Source: Streptomyces aureus
Lineage (GTDB): Bacteria; Actinomycetota; Actinomycetes; Streptomycetales; Streptomycetaceae
Direction of reading: 5' to 3'
NCBI RefSeq assembly: GCF_000725495.1
Contig: NZ_JNZD01000004.1
Location: 62,001-126,000 of the forward strand
Length of the DNA stretch: 64,000 nucleotides
Under the pieces are notes generated by a model, which was given only the letters and a program-made list of their open reading frames with translations, was not told the DNA's origin and ran no database searches. Both the position numbers and the translations under genes were made by a program. Shown one piece after another: positions 42,039-50,690 of the stretch. Position 1 is the stretch's first letter. Each line of letters starts with the position of its first letter.

Positions 42039-42806
42039 TCACCGGGACCGCCGGCCCGGGCTGCGCATGATCATGCGGCCGCCGTCCACGGTGAACGTCT
42101 GGCCCTGGATGTAGTCCGCCTCGTCGCGGGCGAGGAACGCGATGAGTCCGCTGATGTCCTCGGGCAGCCCCCAGCGGGTGCCGTCGGCGTCCGAGCCGAG
42201 CTGGTCGGCGACGGCCGCGGTCATCTCGGTGCGGACCTTGCCGGGCGCCACGCAGTTGACCCGGATGCCCTTGCGTCCGACCTCGACGGCCAGGGCGCGG
42301 GTGAGGGCTTCCAGGCCGCCCTTGGACGCCGCGTAGGCGCTCTGCCCCGGCCCCGGGGTGCGCGCCGAGTTGGAGGAGATGTTGATGATGCGGCCCCAGC
42401 CCTGGTCCAGCATGGTCGGCAGGACCGCCCTGCTGGTGAGGAAGGGGCCGGTGAGGTTGGTCCGCAGGACGTTCTCCCAGCGGTCCGTCCGGGTCACCGC
42501 GAGCAGCTGGTCGTCGATGACGGCCGCGTTGTTGACCAGGACGTGCAGGGCGCCCTCCTGTTCGGTCACCCGCTCGACCAGGTTCTCGACGTCGGTCTCG
42601 TCGCCGACGTCCGCCTGGTGCAGGACCGCTCGGCCGCCGGCGGCCTCGATCTCCTTCACGACGGCGCGTCCGGCGTCCACCGCGCTGCGGCAGACGAGGT
42701 GCACGGTGAGTCCGTCGGCGGCGAGGCGGTAGGAGACGGCGGCGCCGATCCCCCGTGAACCGCCGGTGACGAGGGCGACCCGGCCGGCCGCGGCCGGCTC
42801 AGGCAC
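42039..42806 (-). CDS. 3-oxoacyl-ACP reductase (FabG-like)
   Basis: 255 residues with all catalytic features: TGGSRGIG cofactor site, NNAAV, Ser in INISSNSAR, and Y-A-A-S-K (SAYAASKGG). It reduces the beta-keto group of the growing chain. It overlaps the ACP gene by 8 bp. Confidence 0.93.
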   Translation of the reverse strand: MPEPAAAGRVALVTGGSRGIGAAVSYRLAADGLTVHLVCRSAVDAGRAVVKEIEAAGGRAVLHQADVGDETDVENLVERVTEQEGALHVLVNNAAVIDDQLLAVTRTDRWENVLRTNLTGPFLTSRAVLPTMLDQGWGRIINISSNSARTPGPGQSAYAASKGGLEALTRALAVEVGRKGIRVNCVAPGKVRTEMTAAVADQLGSDADGTRWGLPEDISGLIAFLARDEADYIQGQTFTVDGGRMIMRSPGRRSR

Positions 42807-43071
42807 GACTGCCGGCGGCGGCCACGACGGCCACGATCGAGGCGATGCTGCGGTGGTGCTCGTCCGCCTCGGCGTTCCACTGGTCGAGGTCGAACTCGAC
42901 GCCGAAGTGCCGGTTGATGCGACGGGCGAGCTGCAGCAGGTCCAGCGAGTCGAGGCCCAGGTCCTCGACCACGGAGTTGCCGGCCTCGATGGTCTGGTCG
43001 GCTATGCCGGGCTTGACCTCCTTGAGCAGCTCGATGATTTCGGCCAGGGCGGTGTTGGACACGGTGGTCAT
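42799..43071 (-). CDS. Acyl carrier protein
   Basis: 90 residues, first gene of the type II cluster. The phosphopantetheine attachment site is the Ser in LGLDSLDLLQLA. Acidic helices flank it, as in ACPs of type II systems. No phosphopantetheinyl transferase is encoded near it, so it would be activated by a general one. It overlaps the KR gene by 8 bp. Confidence 0.92.
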   Translation of the reverse strand: MTTVSNTALAEIIELLKEVKPGIADQTIEAGNSVVEDLGLDSLDLLQLARRINRHFGVEFDLDQWNAEADEHHRSIASIVAVVAAAGSRA

Positions 43072-43310
43072 CGGTGTTCCTCCGCAGATTCGACAGGAGC
43101 GGGACCGGCCGGCGTCTCCGGCCGGGCAAATCCATGTCAGCAGAGCGGTGAATGAGCCAGCAAGGCCGTTATGCAACGCGATTCGGGACACCCACTGGGC
43201 CGCTTGAGCCGCGTTCGACCAAAACCCCATGTGACAGCACGGATCTCGTCACTCCACTTCCCGGACAAAATGAACCAAACATCCACCGAAAGAAAAGGGA
43301 TTCCCATGCA

Positions 43311-43330
43311 GAGTAAAGTAGAGTAAAGGC
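43311..43330. repeat. 10-bp direct repeat in the divergent promoter region of the cluster
   Basis: GAGTAAAGTA and GAGTAAAGGC in tandem (8 of 10 identical), next to the promoter at 43334-43363. Possible regulator-binding site. It lies in the gene-free stretch 43072-43512. Confidence 0.55.
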
Positions 43331-43333
43331 ATC

Positions 43334-43363
43334 TTGACTCTCCGTCCGAGCCGTCCATAGCGT
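43334..43363 (+). promoter_or_regulatory. Promoter of the XRE regulator
   Basis: TTGACT and TAGCGT separated by 18 bp, about 150 bp before the regulator gene. Confidence 0.55.
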
Positions 43364-43512
43364 CGATCTAGGGGAGCCCAAGTAAAGGCCAAAACGGGCC
43401 TCCTGGCCGTACGCAATACCCGGTCCCCGGCATCGGCCGAATCCGTGGGCCTCGTCGATCGACATATCATCGGACGCATCACGCGTCCGGCAGTCTCGAC
43501 ATCCAGGGGGAA

Positions 43513-44127
43513 GTGGTGGGGCGGAGCCGAACATCGATCCCGCAATCCGCGCAATGCTACGAACTGGCTCAATGGCTGCGCTCGCTGCGCCAACGCTCCG
43601 GACTGACGTACCGGCAGATGGCGGAGCGGACCGAGGAACTGCGCATCGCGGACCCCGCCTGCTCCGCCGTCACCCTGTCCCGGGCCGACCGGGGCACGTT
43701 CCTGCCCCGGCGCCATGTCGTGGAGGCGTATGCGCAGGTCTGCGGCGCCACGCGGCGCGAGGCGCGGCTGCGCTGGGAGCAGGCGGCACGACAGTCGGGC
43801 CACACTCCCGACGGCCGGGAGGTCGCCTCCGCGCCCCGGGCCAGGCGCAGGCTGGAACTCGTCTACCAGCCGGCGCACCTCCTGGAGGCGATGCACCAGG
43901 CACGGCTCGCCGCCGGCCAGCCGTCCCTGCGGGAAATGGAGCGGAAGGCCCGCGACCTCGGGGCCGGACCATTACCGCGCAGTACGGTCGCCGACATTCT
44001 GGCCGGATTTCGCATGCCGTCGGAGGAACTTCTCGTCGCCTATGTCCAGGCATGCGGACAGCATGGGCGCCGGATAGCGTTGTGGCGCAATGCGTGGGCG
44101 CGGGCATTCAGCGCCGACGCCGCTTGA
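43513..44127 (+). CDS. XRE family helix-turn-helix regulator, divergent from the cluster
   Basis: About 204 residues. Two similar helix-turn-helix-like parts: LAQWLRSLRQRSGLTYRQMAERTEEL with SAVTLSRADRGTFLPRRHVVEAYAQVCGA, and LREMERKARDLGAGPLPRSTVADILAG with MPSEELLVAYVQACG. It probably controls the divergent type II cluster. GTG at 43513 or 43516 could start it; GGGGGA precedes both. Confidence 0.85.
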   Translation: MVGRSRTSIPQSAQCYELAQWLRSLRQRSGLTYRQMAERTEELRIADPACSAVTLSRADRGTFLPRRHVVEAYAQVCGATRREARLRWEQAARQSGHTPDGREVASAPRARRRLELVYQPAHLLEAMHQARLAAGQPSLREMERKARDLGAGPLPRSTVADILAGFRMPSEELLVAYVQACGQHGRRIALWRNAWARAFSADAA

Positions 44128-44340
44128 ATTGACTGTCCGAAATCGAGTTCCGCCAAGATTTCAGCCAGGTGAAATTGCGGGACCGCCGACACGTCGGAGG
44201 GATTTTTCGACGGGACGGTTCCAGAACTTCGACGGTTTCCGCGCACCCGATTGTTCCGTCCGGCGTCGACTGTCGTTTCCTCGCCACGGTCGACGCCGGA
44301 GAATCGAAGCACACCGGCGCACCATCAGTTGCGGCTCCCC

Positions 44341-44436
44341 GATGCCGTGGCCCGGTTACGGGTTCCCGACGCCGTGGCCCGTTACATTTTCCCCGTGTCG
44401 TGGCTCAGTCATGACTTCCCGGTGTCGTGGCGATGG
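44341..44436. repeat. 27-bp tandem repeat spanning the GH13 stop codon
   Basis: Units at 44341, 44368, 44395 and 44421 (26-27 bp) share G(A/T)xxCCGTGGC. The stop of the minus-strand GH13 gene (44405-44407) lies in the third. It fills most of the gap after the XRE gene. Confidence 0.85.
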
Positions 44437-45721
44437 ACCAGCCCGCCGGAGGAAGCGAGACCGCACCCGTGCCGGAATCGACAGAGCCGTCGCCCGCGAG
44501 AGTGGTCCACGCGGCGGCCGGAATGCCGGCCGTGGCCGGAGAGGCGCCGAAGTTGAGGGCGACCGCGAGGGTGGAGCCGCCGTCGGGCGCGGCCAGCGAG
44601 TAGCTGAGGACGGACGGCCCGAGCGTGTGGATCCGGGTCTGGGCCCGTACGAGCCAGGGGTGGCGGCGGCGCACGCCCACCAGGGTCTGGTGCAGCCGCT
44701 GCACGGCCAGCCCCTCGAGGCCGAGGTCACCGGGAGAGCGGGGGAACGCGGGCCGGATGGCGTCGTCGCCGCCGATCCGCTCCTCCTTGACACCTTCCCG
44801 CCCCCGCTCGTCGCCCGCGTAGACGGACGGGACGCCCCCGACGGTGAAGAGCACGGCGAGGGCGTGCGCCAGGTGCCGGGGCTCCTCCAGCCGGCTGGCG
44901 ACGCGGGTGACGTCGTGGTTGCCGACGAACGTCTGCGGAGCGAAGGTGTCGACCATGGTGTTGTGGCGCTTGAGCGCCCAGGCCAGCTCGTGCGGATTGC
45001 GGTCGTTGAGCGAGCTCCAGATCGCCTTCCACAGCTCGTACTGCGTCACGGTGTCGAGGCCGCCCTCGACGACGTACGCCGCGTAGTCGCCGTGGATCAC
45101 CTCACCGCTGAACCACGCGCCGGGGTGGCGCTCCCTGACCCGGTCCGTGACGGCGCGCCAGAAAGGCCGGGGCACCGCGTAGGCCGCGTCCAGCCGCCAG
45201 CCGGCGACGCCGCGGTCCAGCCAGTGGTCGAGGACCTCGACGACATGCTCGGCGACCGCCGGGGAGGCGTGGTTCAGCGCGACGAGATGACGGTGCCCCT
45301 CGAAGGTCCGGAAGTCGTCGCCCTCGGGCACGAACCAGTCCGTGTACGGGGAGTCGGAACCGCGCCGGGCCACGTCGGCGAACGGCGCGAAGGACCTGCC
45401 GACGTGGTTGAACACGCCGTCCAGCAGGACCCGGACCCCGCGCGACGCGGCCCGGTCGACCAGGTCGACCAGGTCGGACTCGGTCCCCAGCCGGGGATCG
45501 ATCCGGAAGGGGTCGGTCGTGTCGTAGCCGTGGGTCTCGGCGGCGAACACCGGTCCGAGGGCGAGGCCGTTGCAGCCGAGCCCGACCAGATGGTCCAGCC
45601 AGCCCACGAGGACCGGCAGCCGGTGCCGCACGGGTGCGTCGGCGGGCAGCGCGTCCGGTTCCGCGCCGAGGAAACTCAGGGGATGGACGTGCCACCAGAT
45701 GGCGTGGTCGGGCCAGGACAC
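44405..45721 (-). CDS. Glycoside hydrolase family 13 (alpha-amylase superfamily) protein
   Basis: 438 residues, no signal peptide, so cytoplasmic. The four GH13 regions are all present: DGVFNHVG, GWRLDAAY (nucleophile Asp), FSGEVIHGDY (acid/base Glu) and FVGNHDVTR. The substrate is an alpha-glucan or related sugar; length fits a small amylase or trehalose-type enzyme. GTG at 45721 is chosen because GGAGG lies 6 bp upstream; longer frames run into the MarR gene, whose stop is 11 bp away. Confidence 0.93.
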   Translation of the reverse strand: MSWPDHAIWWHVHPLSFLGAEPDALPADAPVRHRLPVLVGWLDHLVGLGCNGLALGPVFAAETHGYDTTDPFRIDPRLGTESDLVDLVDRAASRGVRVLLDGVFNHVGRSFAPFADVARRGSDSPYTDWFVPEGDDFRTFEGHRHLVALNHASPAVAEHVVEVLDHWLDRGVAGWRLDAAYAVPRPFWRAVTDRVRERHPGAWFSGEVIHGDYAAYVVEGGLDTVTQYELWKAIWSSLNDRNPHELAWALKRHNTMVDTFAPQTFVGNHDVTRVASRLEEPRHLAHALAVLFTVGGVPSVYAGDERGREGVKEERIGGDDAIRPAFPRSPGDLGLEGLAVQRLHQTLVGVRRRHPWLVRAQTRIHTLGPSVLSYSLAAPDGGSTLAVALNFGASPATAGIPAAAWTTLAGDGSVDSGTGAVSLPPAGWSIATTPGSHD

Positions 45722-45732
45722 GGAAGCCTCCG

Positions 45733-46230
45733 TCAGTGGGGTCGGGTCGTGGAGCCGGGCACGCCGATCGGGGAGTCGGCGAGGCGGTTCATCAGGCGGG
45801 CGGCGAGCACGAGGACCTGACGCTCCGTCTCGTTGAGGTCGACGAGGGCGACGTCGAGCCACGCGTCGCGCTGCGCCATGTCCCGGGCGAGGGCCGCCCG
45901 GCCCGCCTCGGTCAGCTCGACCACGCGCTGCCGCCCGTCCTGCGCGTCCCGGGTCCTGCTGATCAGGCCCTCCGCCTCGAGGTCGGCGAAGACCCGGGTG
46001 AGTGACTGGGGCTGCTGGTGGTCGGCGGCGGCCAGCGCACCGGCCGACATCGGGCCGTTGCGGCGCAGATGGCCGAGGACGCTGCTCTTGTTCAGGCTCA
46101 AGCCGTCGGCGGGGCGCTCAGCGCTCAGCCTCCGGGCGAGCCGGATCACGCCCTGGCGGATCTCGGCGGAGTCCCGCCGCTCGGCCCCGGACCGCTCCAC
46201 GTCCTCGCGTTCTGTGCGCTCTTCCATCAC
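45733..46230 (-). CDS. MarR family transcriptional regulator
   Basis: 165 residues. The winged helix is visible (SVLGHLRRNGPMSAGALAAADHQQPQSLTRVFADLEAEGLISRTRDAQDGRQRVVELTEAG), with the wing DAQDGRQRV. It is followed at 11 bp by the GH13 gene and is divergent from the FUSC transporter. A palindrome lies between. Start is GTG at 46230 or ATG at 46227. Probably regulates the transporter and itself. Confidence 0.93.
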   Translation of the reverse strand: MMEERTEREDVERSGAERRDSAEIRQGVIRLARRLSAERPADGLSLNKSSVLGHLRRNGPMSAGALAAADHQQPQSLTRVFADLEAEGLISRTRDAQDGRQRVVELTEAGRAALARDMAQRDAWLDVALVDLNETERQVLVLAARLMNRLADSPIGVPGSTTRPH

Positions 46231-46238
46231 ATTGCTAA

Positions 46239-46256
46239 GGTATCACTTACGATACC
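46239..46256. promoter_or_regulatory. MarR-type operator
   Basis: Perfect inverted repeat GGTATC-ACTTAC-GATACC between the MarR gene and the FUSC gene. Confidence 0.7.
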
Positions 46257-46326
46257 GGCCGCAGGGTGAGTCCAGAGACGGCTCACTCATGGCTTGTTTC
46301 AGGGGTTCTCATGGCGGTGATTCTAC

Positions 46327-47961
46327 GTGTTGCGTAGTTTTCTCAGGTCGACGCGTCGTGCGCTGCGCTTCGATCCACGAGGGACGTACCTGCGGGCGAC
46401 GGCCGTGAGCATGGCCACGGTGCTCGGCACGTACGGTCTGGCACTCCTCGTCGAGCACGAGGCGGGGCTGCGCGTGGACAGCGTGGTGCAGGCGGTGGTG
46501 ATCGCCTCGGCGCTCGGCCGCGTGCAGCGCCTCTTCGACCGGACCGACCGGCTGCTGGCCTGCGTCGTCCTGCCGTGCGCGGCCGCGGCGGGCACCGAGC
46601 TGAGCAGCCTGATCCAGCGGCACCCCGACGCGGGGGACGCGGCGTTCGTCGCCGGGGTCGCGGGGGCGATCTGGGTGCGCCGGTTCGGCGCCCGTGCCAC
46701 GCGCGCGGGCACGCTCGTCGTCCTGCCCCTGATAGCGGTCCTGGTCGTACCGGCCGGGGCGGTACCGGTCACCGGGCACGAACACACCGCCTGGGCCGCG
46801 GTGACGGCGCTGGCGGCGGTCGTCTGGGGAACGGTGGTGACGTGGACGGCCCAGCACACGGGTCTCGTGCCCCGGCCGCCCTCCGCGAAGGTGACCACCG
46901 CGCCCCGCGCCCCGCGCCGCCGCCCGTCCGCCAGCACCCGGATGGCCGTGCAGATGGCGGCGGCGCTGACCGTGGCGTTCGTGATCGGCCGGAACGCGTG
47001 GCCGGACCACTGGGCCTGGGTGGTCCTCACGGCTTTCCTGGTGTGCAGCGGTGCGCGCAGCCGCGGCGACGTCCTGGTCAAGGGAGCCTGGCGCACGCTC
47101 GGCGCCGCGGCCGGCACGGTGGTGGCGAGCGCCGTCTCCGGACAGTTCGGGCCGCGGTCGGACAGCGCCGTCGTGGTCATCTTCGTGGTGCTCGCCGTGG
47201 CCACCTGGCTGCGTGAACTCAGTTACGCCTACTGGGCGGCCTGTGTCACCGCCGTGCTCTCGCTGCTCTACGACTGGTTCGGACAGAGCCCCGGAGACCT
47301 GCTGCACACCCGGCTGGCGGGGATCGCGGTGGGCGCGGTCGTCGGCGTGGCGGCCTCCTGGCTGGTGCTGCCGGTGCGGACGGAGGCGGTGGTACGGGCC
47401 CGTACGGCGGCGGCGCTGTCGGGTCTCGGCGAGCTGATGGAGACGGACTGGCGCGACGGCCCCGCGGTCCGGGTGGCCCAGGACCGATTCGCCTACCGTG
47501 TCGAGCAGTTGGCGATCGTGACGGCTCCGATGCGGATCCTGGCGGCGGTGCCCGTCCCCCGGCCGCTGTCCGCCCTGTGGCCCCCGGACGACGCCACGCT
47601 GCGCACCGTGGGGGCACTCCGCCGCTGTGCCGACACCGTCGACGACCTGGCCGGCGCCGCCGGATCGGCGCCGGACGCGCTGAGCGCCGACCCCGCCGTG
47701 ACGCGGGGACGCGCCCGGGTCGCGGCGCACGCACTCTCCGTGCGCCGGGCGATCGGCCGCCGCCCGGCCCCGCCGGCGCCCGCGGAGACGGCCCCTCAGG
47801 AGGGCTTCAGGCCACCCGTCGCGGTAGCGCCCACCGACCGCTTCGTCCCGGCCGCCCTCGTCGCGCTCGACGTGATCGACGGCCAACTCGACGTGCTGAG
47901 TACCCTGTTCGGCCCGCCGCCGGTCCTCTCCCCCGACACCACGACGGCCACGCCCGCCTGA
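46327..47961 (+). CDS. FUSC family transporter (aromatic acid exporter type)
   Basis: 544 residues. Two blocks of membrane segments (about 30-175 and 215-350) are separated by a basic linker, followed by a soluble helical C-terminal part, which is the FUSC/AaeB-like layout; ARSRGDVLVKGAWRTLGAAAGT is the family core. Such proteins export toxic or aromatic compounds. GTG at 46327 has GGCGGTG in front. A MarR regulator is divergent from it. Its stop codon is duplicated in a 32-bp tandem repeat. Confidence 0.87.
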   Translation: MLRSFLRSTRRALRFDPRGTYLRATAVSMATVLGTYGLALLVEHEAGLRVDSVVQAVVIASALGRVQRLFDRTDRLLACVVLPCAAAAGTELSSLIQRHPDAGDAAFVAGVAGAIWVRRFGARATRAGTLVVLPLIAVLVVPAGAVPVTGHEHTAWAAVTALAAVVWGTVVTWTAQHTGLVPRPPSAKVTTAPRAPRRRPSASTRMAVQMAAALTVAFVIGRNAWPDHWAWVVLTAFLVCSGARSRGDVLVKGAWRTLGAAAGTVVASAVSGQFGPRSDSAVVVIFVVLAVATWLRELSYAYWAACVTAVLSLLYDWFGQSPGDLLHTRLAGIAVGAVVGVAASWLVLPVRTEAVVRARTAAALSGLGELMETDWRDGPAVRVAQDRFAYRVEQLAIVTAPMRILAAVPVPRPLSALWPPDDATLRTVGALRRCADTVDDLAGAAGSAPDALSADPAVTRGRARVAAHALSVRRAIGRRPAPPAPAETAPQEGFRPPVAVAPTDRFVPAALVALDVIDGQLDVLSTLFGPPPVLSPDTTTATPA

Positions 47962-48022
47962 CCCGGGACGCACCCGCCGCCACCACTCCCTGACCCGGGG
48001 CGCACCCGCCGCCACCGTCTCG
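47959..48022. repeat. 32-bp tandem duplication starting at the FUSC stop codon
   Basis: Copies 47959-47990 and 47991-48022 both begin with TGACCCGGG; the first TGA is the stop of the FUSC gene. Confidence 0.88.
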
Positions 48023-48184
48023 CCCGCTCCGGTCCCCGGACGGGTTCGTCCGCGTGTGCTGCGCGGAAGCCGGGCCGTCCGGCTGGAACATCGACCAGGG
48101 AGTCGGCCGGGGCGGCACCGGCACCGATGACTCGCGCCGCTCCCGGCGGTCCACATCAGCACAGCGAGACGGACGGAGGCGAGG

Positions 48185-48868
48185 GTGAGCGTGTTTGTCT
48201 TGGTTCCCGGGGCCGGGGGCGCGGCCTGGTACTGGCATCGTGTGGTGTCCGAACTGCGGGCGAGAGGGCACGAGGCGGTCGCGGTCGACCTTCCCGGCGC
48301 CGACGAGTCCGCGGGGCTGCCCGAGTACGCCGACGCCGTGGCCGCGGTGATCGGCGATCGCGCCGGCACGGTGCTGGTCGCCCAGTCCATGGGCGGTTTC
48401 ACGGCGCCGATGGTCTGCGCCCGCGTTCCCGTCGGCGAGCTGGTGCTCGTCAACGCCATGGTGCCGCTGCCGGGCGAGACACCCGGGCAGTGGTGGGGCA
48501 ACACCGGATCGGAGGCGGCCCGGCTGGCCGCCGCCGAGGCGGGCGGTTACGGCACCGCGTTCGACCTGGACACCTACTTCCTGCACGACGTCCCGGCCGA
48601 GGTCGCCGCCGCCGGGGCCGATCACCAGGGGCCCGAGGCCGACATCGCCTTCGGCCAGCCCTGCGCCATCGAGCGCTGGCCCGACACCCCGACCCGAGTG
48701 CTGGCCGCGACCGGGGACCGGTTCTTCCCCGTGGACTTCCAACGCCGCGTCGCCCGTGAGCGCCTCGGCATCGAGGCCGAGACCGTTCCCGGCGGGCATC
48801 TGGCCGCGCTGTCCCACCCGTCCCGGCTGGTGGACCGCCTGCTCGAACGGGTGCCGCGGGACCGGTAG
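48185..48868 (+). CDS. Alpha/beta hydrolase
   Basis: 227 residues. LVPGAGGAAWYW supplies the oxyanion region, VLVAQSMGGFTAP the Ser nucleophile, ATGDRFFPVDF the Asp region and VPGGHLAALSHP the His. It belongs to the small AB_hydrolase_6 group that includes MES-like esterases. Substrate unknown. GTG start, GGAGG-like site upstream. Not in an obvious operon. Confidence 0.9.
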   Translation: MSVFVLVPGAGGAAWYWHRVVSELRARGHEAVAVDLPGADESAGLPEYADAVAAVIGDRAGTVLVAQSMGGFTAPMVCARVPVGELVLVNAMVPLPGETPGQWWGNTGSEAARLAAAEAGGYGTAFDLDTYFLHDVPAEVAAAGADHQGPEADIAFGQPCAIERWPDTPTRVLAATGDRFFPVDFQRRVARERLGIEAETVPGGHLAALSHPSRLVDRLLERVPRDR

Positions 48869-48927
48869 GTTCGATCGTCTCCCGCCCGCGGGCGGGCGCC
48901 GGACGCACGCACAGAGGGAGCTCCCGC

Positions 48928-49525
48928 ATGGCCTCGGTCCACCGCACCACCATGACACCCACCAAGCTCGAACTGATCACCCGCTGGCTCCCGGAGCAGC
49001 CCTGGTACGCGGGTGGCGCGGGCGGGCCCGAGCTGGTCAAGGCGGGCGGCTTCCGGCTGGACGACCCGGAGGGCGAGGTCGGGATCGAGTTCATGGTCGT
49101 GGTGGACACCGGCGCGGCGGATCCGGTCGCGTATCTCGTGCCGATGGGATACCGCGGGACGCCGCTTGAGGGTGCCGACGACGAGGCACTCATCGGGACC
49201 TCCGAACACGGGGTGCTGGGGACCCGTTGGATCTACGACGGTGCCCACGACCCGGTGGTGAGGGCCCGGTTGCACGCGCCTGCGCGGTGAGGCGACGCCG
49301 CAGCACCAGTCCGAGAGCGACACCCCCGACCCGACCGTCGTCGTGCGCGGGACCGGACCGGGCGCCGGACCCGACGTCGCGCTCGTGCGGGTCCTGAGGT
49401 CGCAGGAGGCGGCGGCCGGACCGTCGGGGTGCCTCGTCGCCGGGTGGACCTGGCCCGGCGGGACGCCGGCGCGCGGAGTGTTCGCGACCGTCGCACCGGG
49501 GCCCGACGCCGTGCGGTCGCGGTAG
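48928..49525 (+). pseudogene. Maltokinase N-terminal-cap-like protein, interrupted by a frameshift
   Basis: The first frame (48928-49290, 120 residues) gives TTMTPTKLELITRWLPEQPWY, GGFRLDDPEGEVGIEFMVVVDT and VLGTRWIYDGAHDPV, typical of maltokinase-cap-like proteins of about 190-200 residues, but ends early. From about 49280 another frame continues the expected family tail (LRGEATPQHQSESDTPDPTV ...) and runs to a TAG at 49525. Removing one C in the GCGCCTGCG stretch would restore one frame. The 3' end also shows the stop-codon repeat habit of this genome. Either a real pseudogene or a sequence error. Confidence 0.75.
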
Positions 49526-49693
49526 GCGTCGGGTGCGGGAGGTGCAGGCCGCGGTAGGCGTGCGCTCCCGCGCAGCGGCCGTTTCCGCCGGCCCCCGGAG
49601 CAGCGGTTTCCTCCCCGGACGGAGAAACGTATCCCTCCGGCGCGAAGCTCGTTGAAGTGGTCAGCGCGCAAACGCCCCCGACGGATGCGCGAC

Positions 49694-49731
49694 GTGAGGG
49701 CCCGAATCCCTGCCCGGTCTCGGGCCCTCAC
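49694..49731. terminator. Perfect 12-bp hairpin
   Basis: Arms 49694-49705 and 49720-49731 pair perfectly, downstream of the frameshifted gene; no U-run. The rest of 49526-49812 shows no gene. Confidence 0.7.
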
Positions 49732-49812
49732 CCCCCTCCTCACGAGGGTCGGGTGTCACCGCGCGGAAAAGGGCCGGGTGCCGGCTGCCGGGACATGCCA
49801 TGATCCACACTC

Positions 49813-50544
49813 ATGAAGACGCCCGACCCGTCCCTGGTCCGCGCCGCCGCCCGCAACAACGCCGAGTGGTGCGCGACGATGTGCCGATCGCACGGCGTGG
49901 AGAGCGGGTTCGGGGAGCAGACGTGGGCCGCGGCGTCCCGTACACCGCCGTACTACCCGGACGCGGTGACGCTCGTACCCGGCGCCGACCCGGCCGCACT
50001 GACGGCGCGGATCGACACCGCCGCACCCGGCGCCACCGTGAAGGACGGCTTCGCCGACCTCGACCTGACGGACGCGGGCTTCCGGGTTCTCTTCGACGCC
50101 CAGTGGATCCACCGCCCGGCACCGGAACCCCCCGCCGGTGACCCGGCCCTCGCCTGGGCCGTGGCCGACGACCCGGGGGCGTTGCACGCGTGGGCGCTGG
50201 CCTGGGACGGCGGGAACGGCGACGTGGACCTGTTCCGCCCCGAACTGCTCGCCGACCCGGACACCTTCGTCCTGGCCGGACGCTCCCCCGATGGCCGGGT
50301 GCTCGCCGGAGCGGTGGCGAGCCGCAGCGACCGGGTGCTCGGCCTCTCCAACGTCTTCACGCACGACGACGGCCCGAGCACGGCCTGGCCCGACCTCCTG
50401 GACGTGGCGCACTCGCTGTTTCCCGCCCTGCCCGTGGTCGGCTACGAGCAGGGCGACGACCTCGCCGCCGCCCTGCGCCACGGCTTCGAGCCGATCGGCC
50501 CGCTGCGGATCTGGATCCATCCGGGCCCCCGGCCCTCCGCCTGA
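49813..50544 (+). CDS. GNAT-like acetyltransferase-fold protein
   Basis: 243 residues. An N-terminal part (about 1-115) is not recognised. The C-terminal part (about 118-240) has the order of GNAT strands (AWALAWDGGNGDVDLFRPELL, TFVLAGRSPDGRVLAGAVASRSDRVLGLSNVF) but the acetyl-CoA loop is weak (DDLAAALRHGFEPIGPLRIWI). Probably an acetyltransferase-like protein with reduced motif. Transcribed towards the palindromic element at 50620. Confidence 0.65.
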   Translation: MKTPDPSLVRAAARNNAEWCATMCRSHGVESGFGEQTWAAASRTPPYYPDAVTLVPGADPAALTARIDTAAPGATVKDGFADLDLTDAGFRVLFDAQWIHRPAPEPPAGDPALAWAVADDPGALHAWALAWDGGNGDVDLFRPELLADPDTFVLAGRSPDGRVLAGAVASRSDRVLGLSNVFTHDDGPSTAWPDLLDVAHSLFPALPVVGYEQGDDLAAALRHGFEPIGPLRIWIHPGPRPSA

Positions 50545-50619
50545 CGCGCGGCCGCACCGGCCCCGGGACGCCCCTCCCCCGCGTCCCGCCACCCGAGCGC
50601 TCCGGCCGACGGCCGCACC

Positions 50620-50690
50620 TAAGGGCGCGTTGCGAAAGTCCCGCCTGCCGCGCTTCGGGCGAACGACGGGACTTTCGCAACACGCCCTAA
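50620..50690. repeat. 71-bp inverted repeat element (REP/MITE-like or bidirectional terminator)
   Basis: Arms 50620-50643 and 50667-50690 pair over 24 bp with two mismatches (core GTTGCGAAAGTCCCG) around a 23-bp GC-rich centre. It lies between convergent genes and its right arm includes the stop of the DUF4188 gene. I recall similar TTTCGCAACACGCCC elements in other Streptomyces sequences, but cannot check. Confidence 0.8.

Noticed and set aside
44040..44312. 90-residue minus-strand frame opposite the end of the XRE gene
   Set aside because: Poor codon bias, no ribosome site, and it overlaps a well-supported gene.
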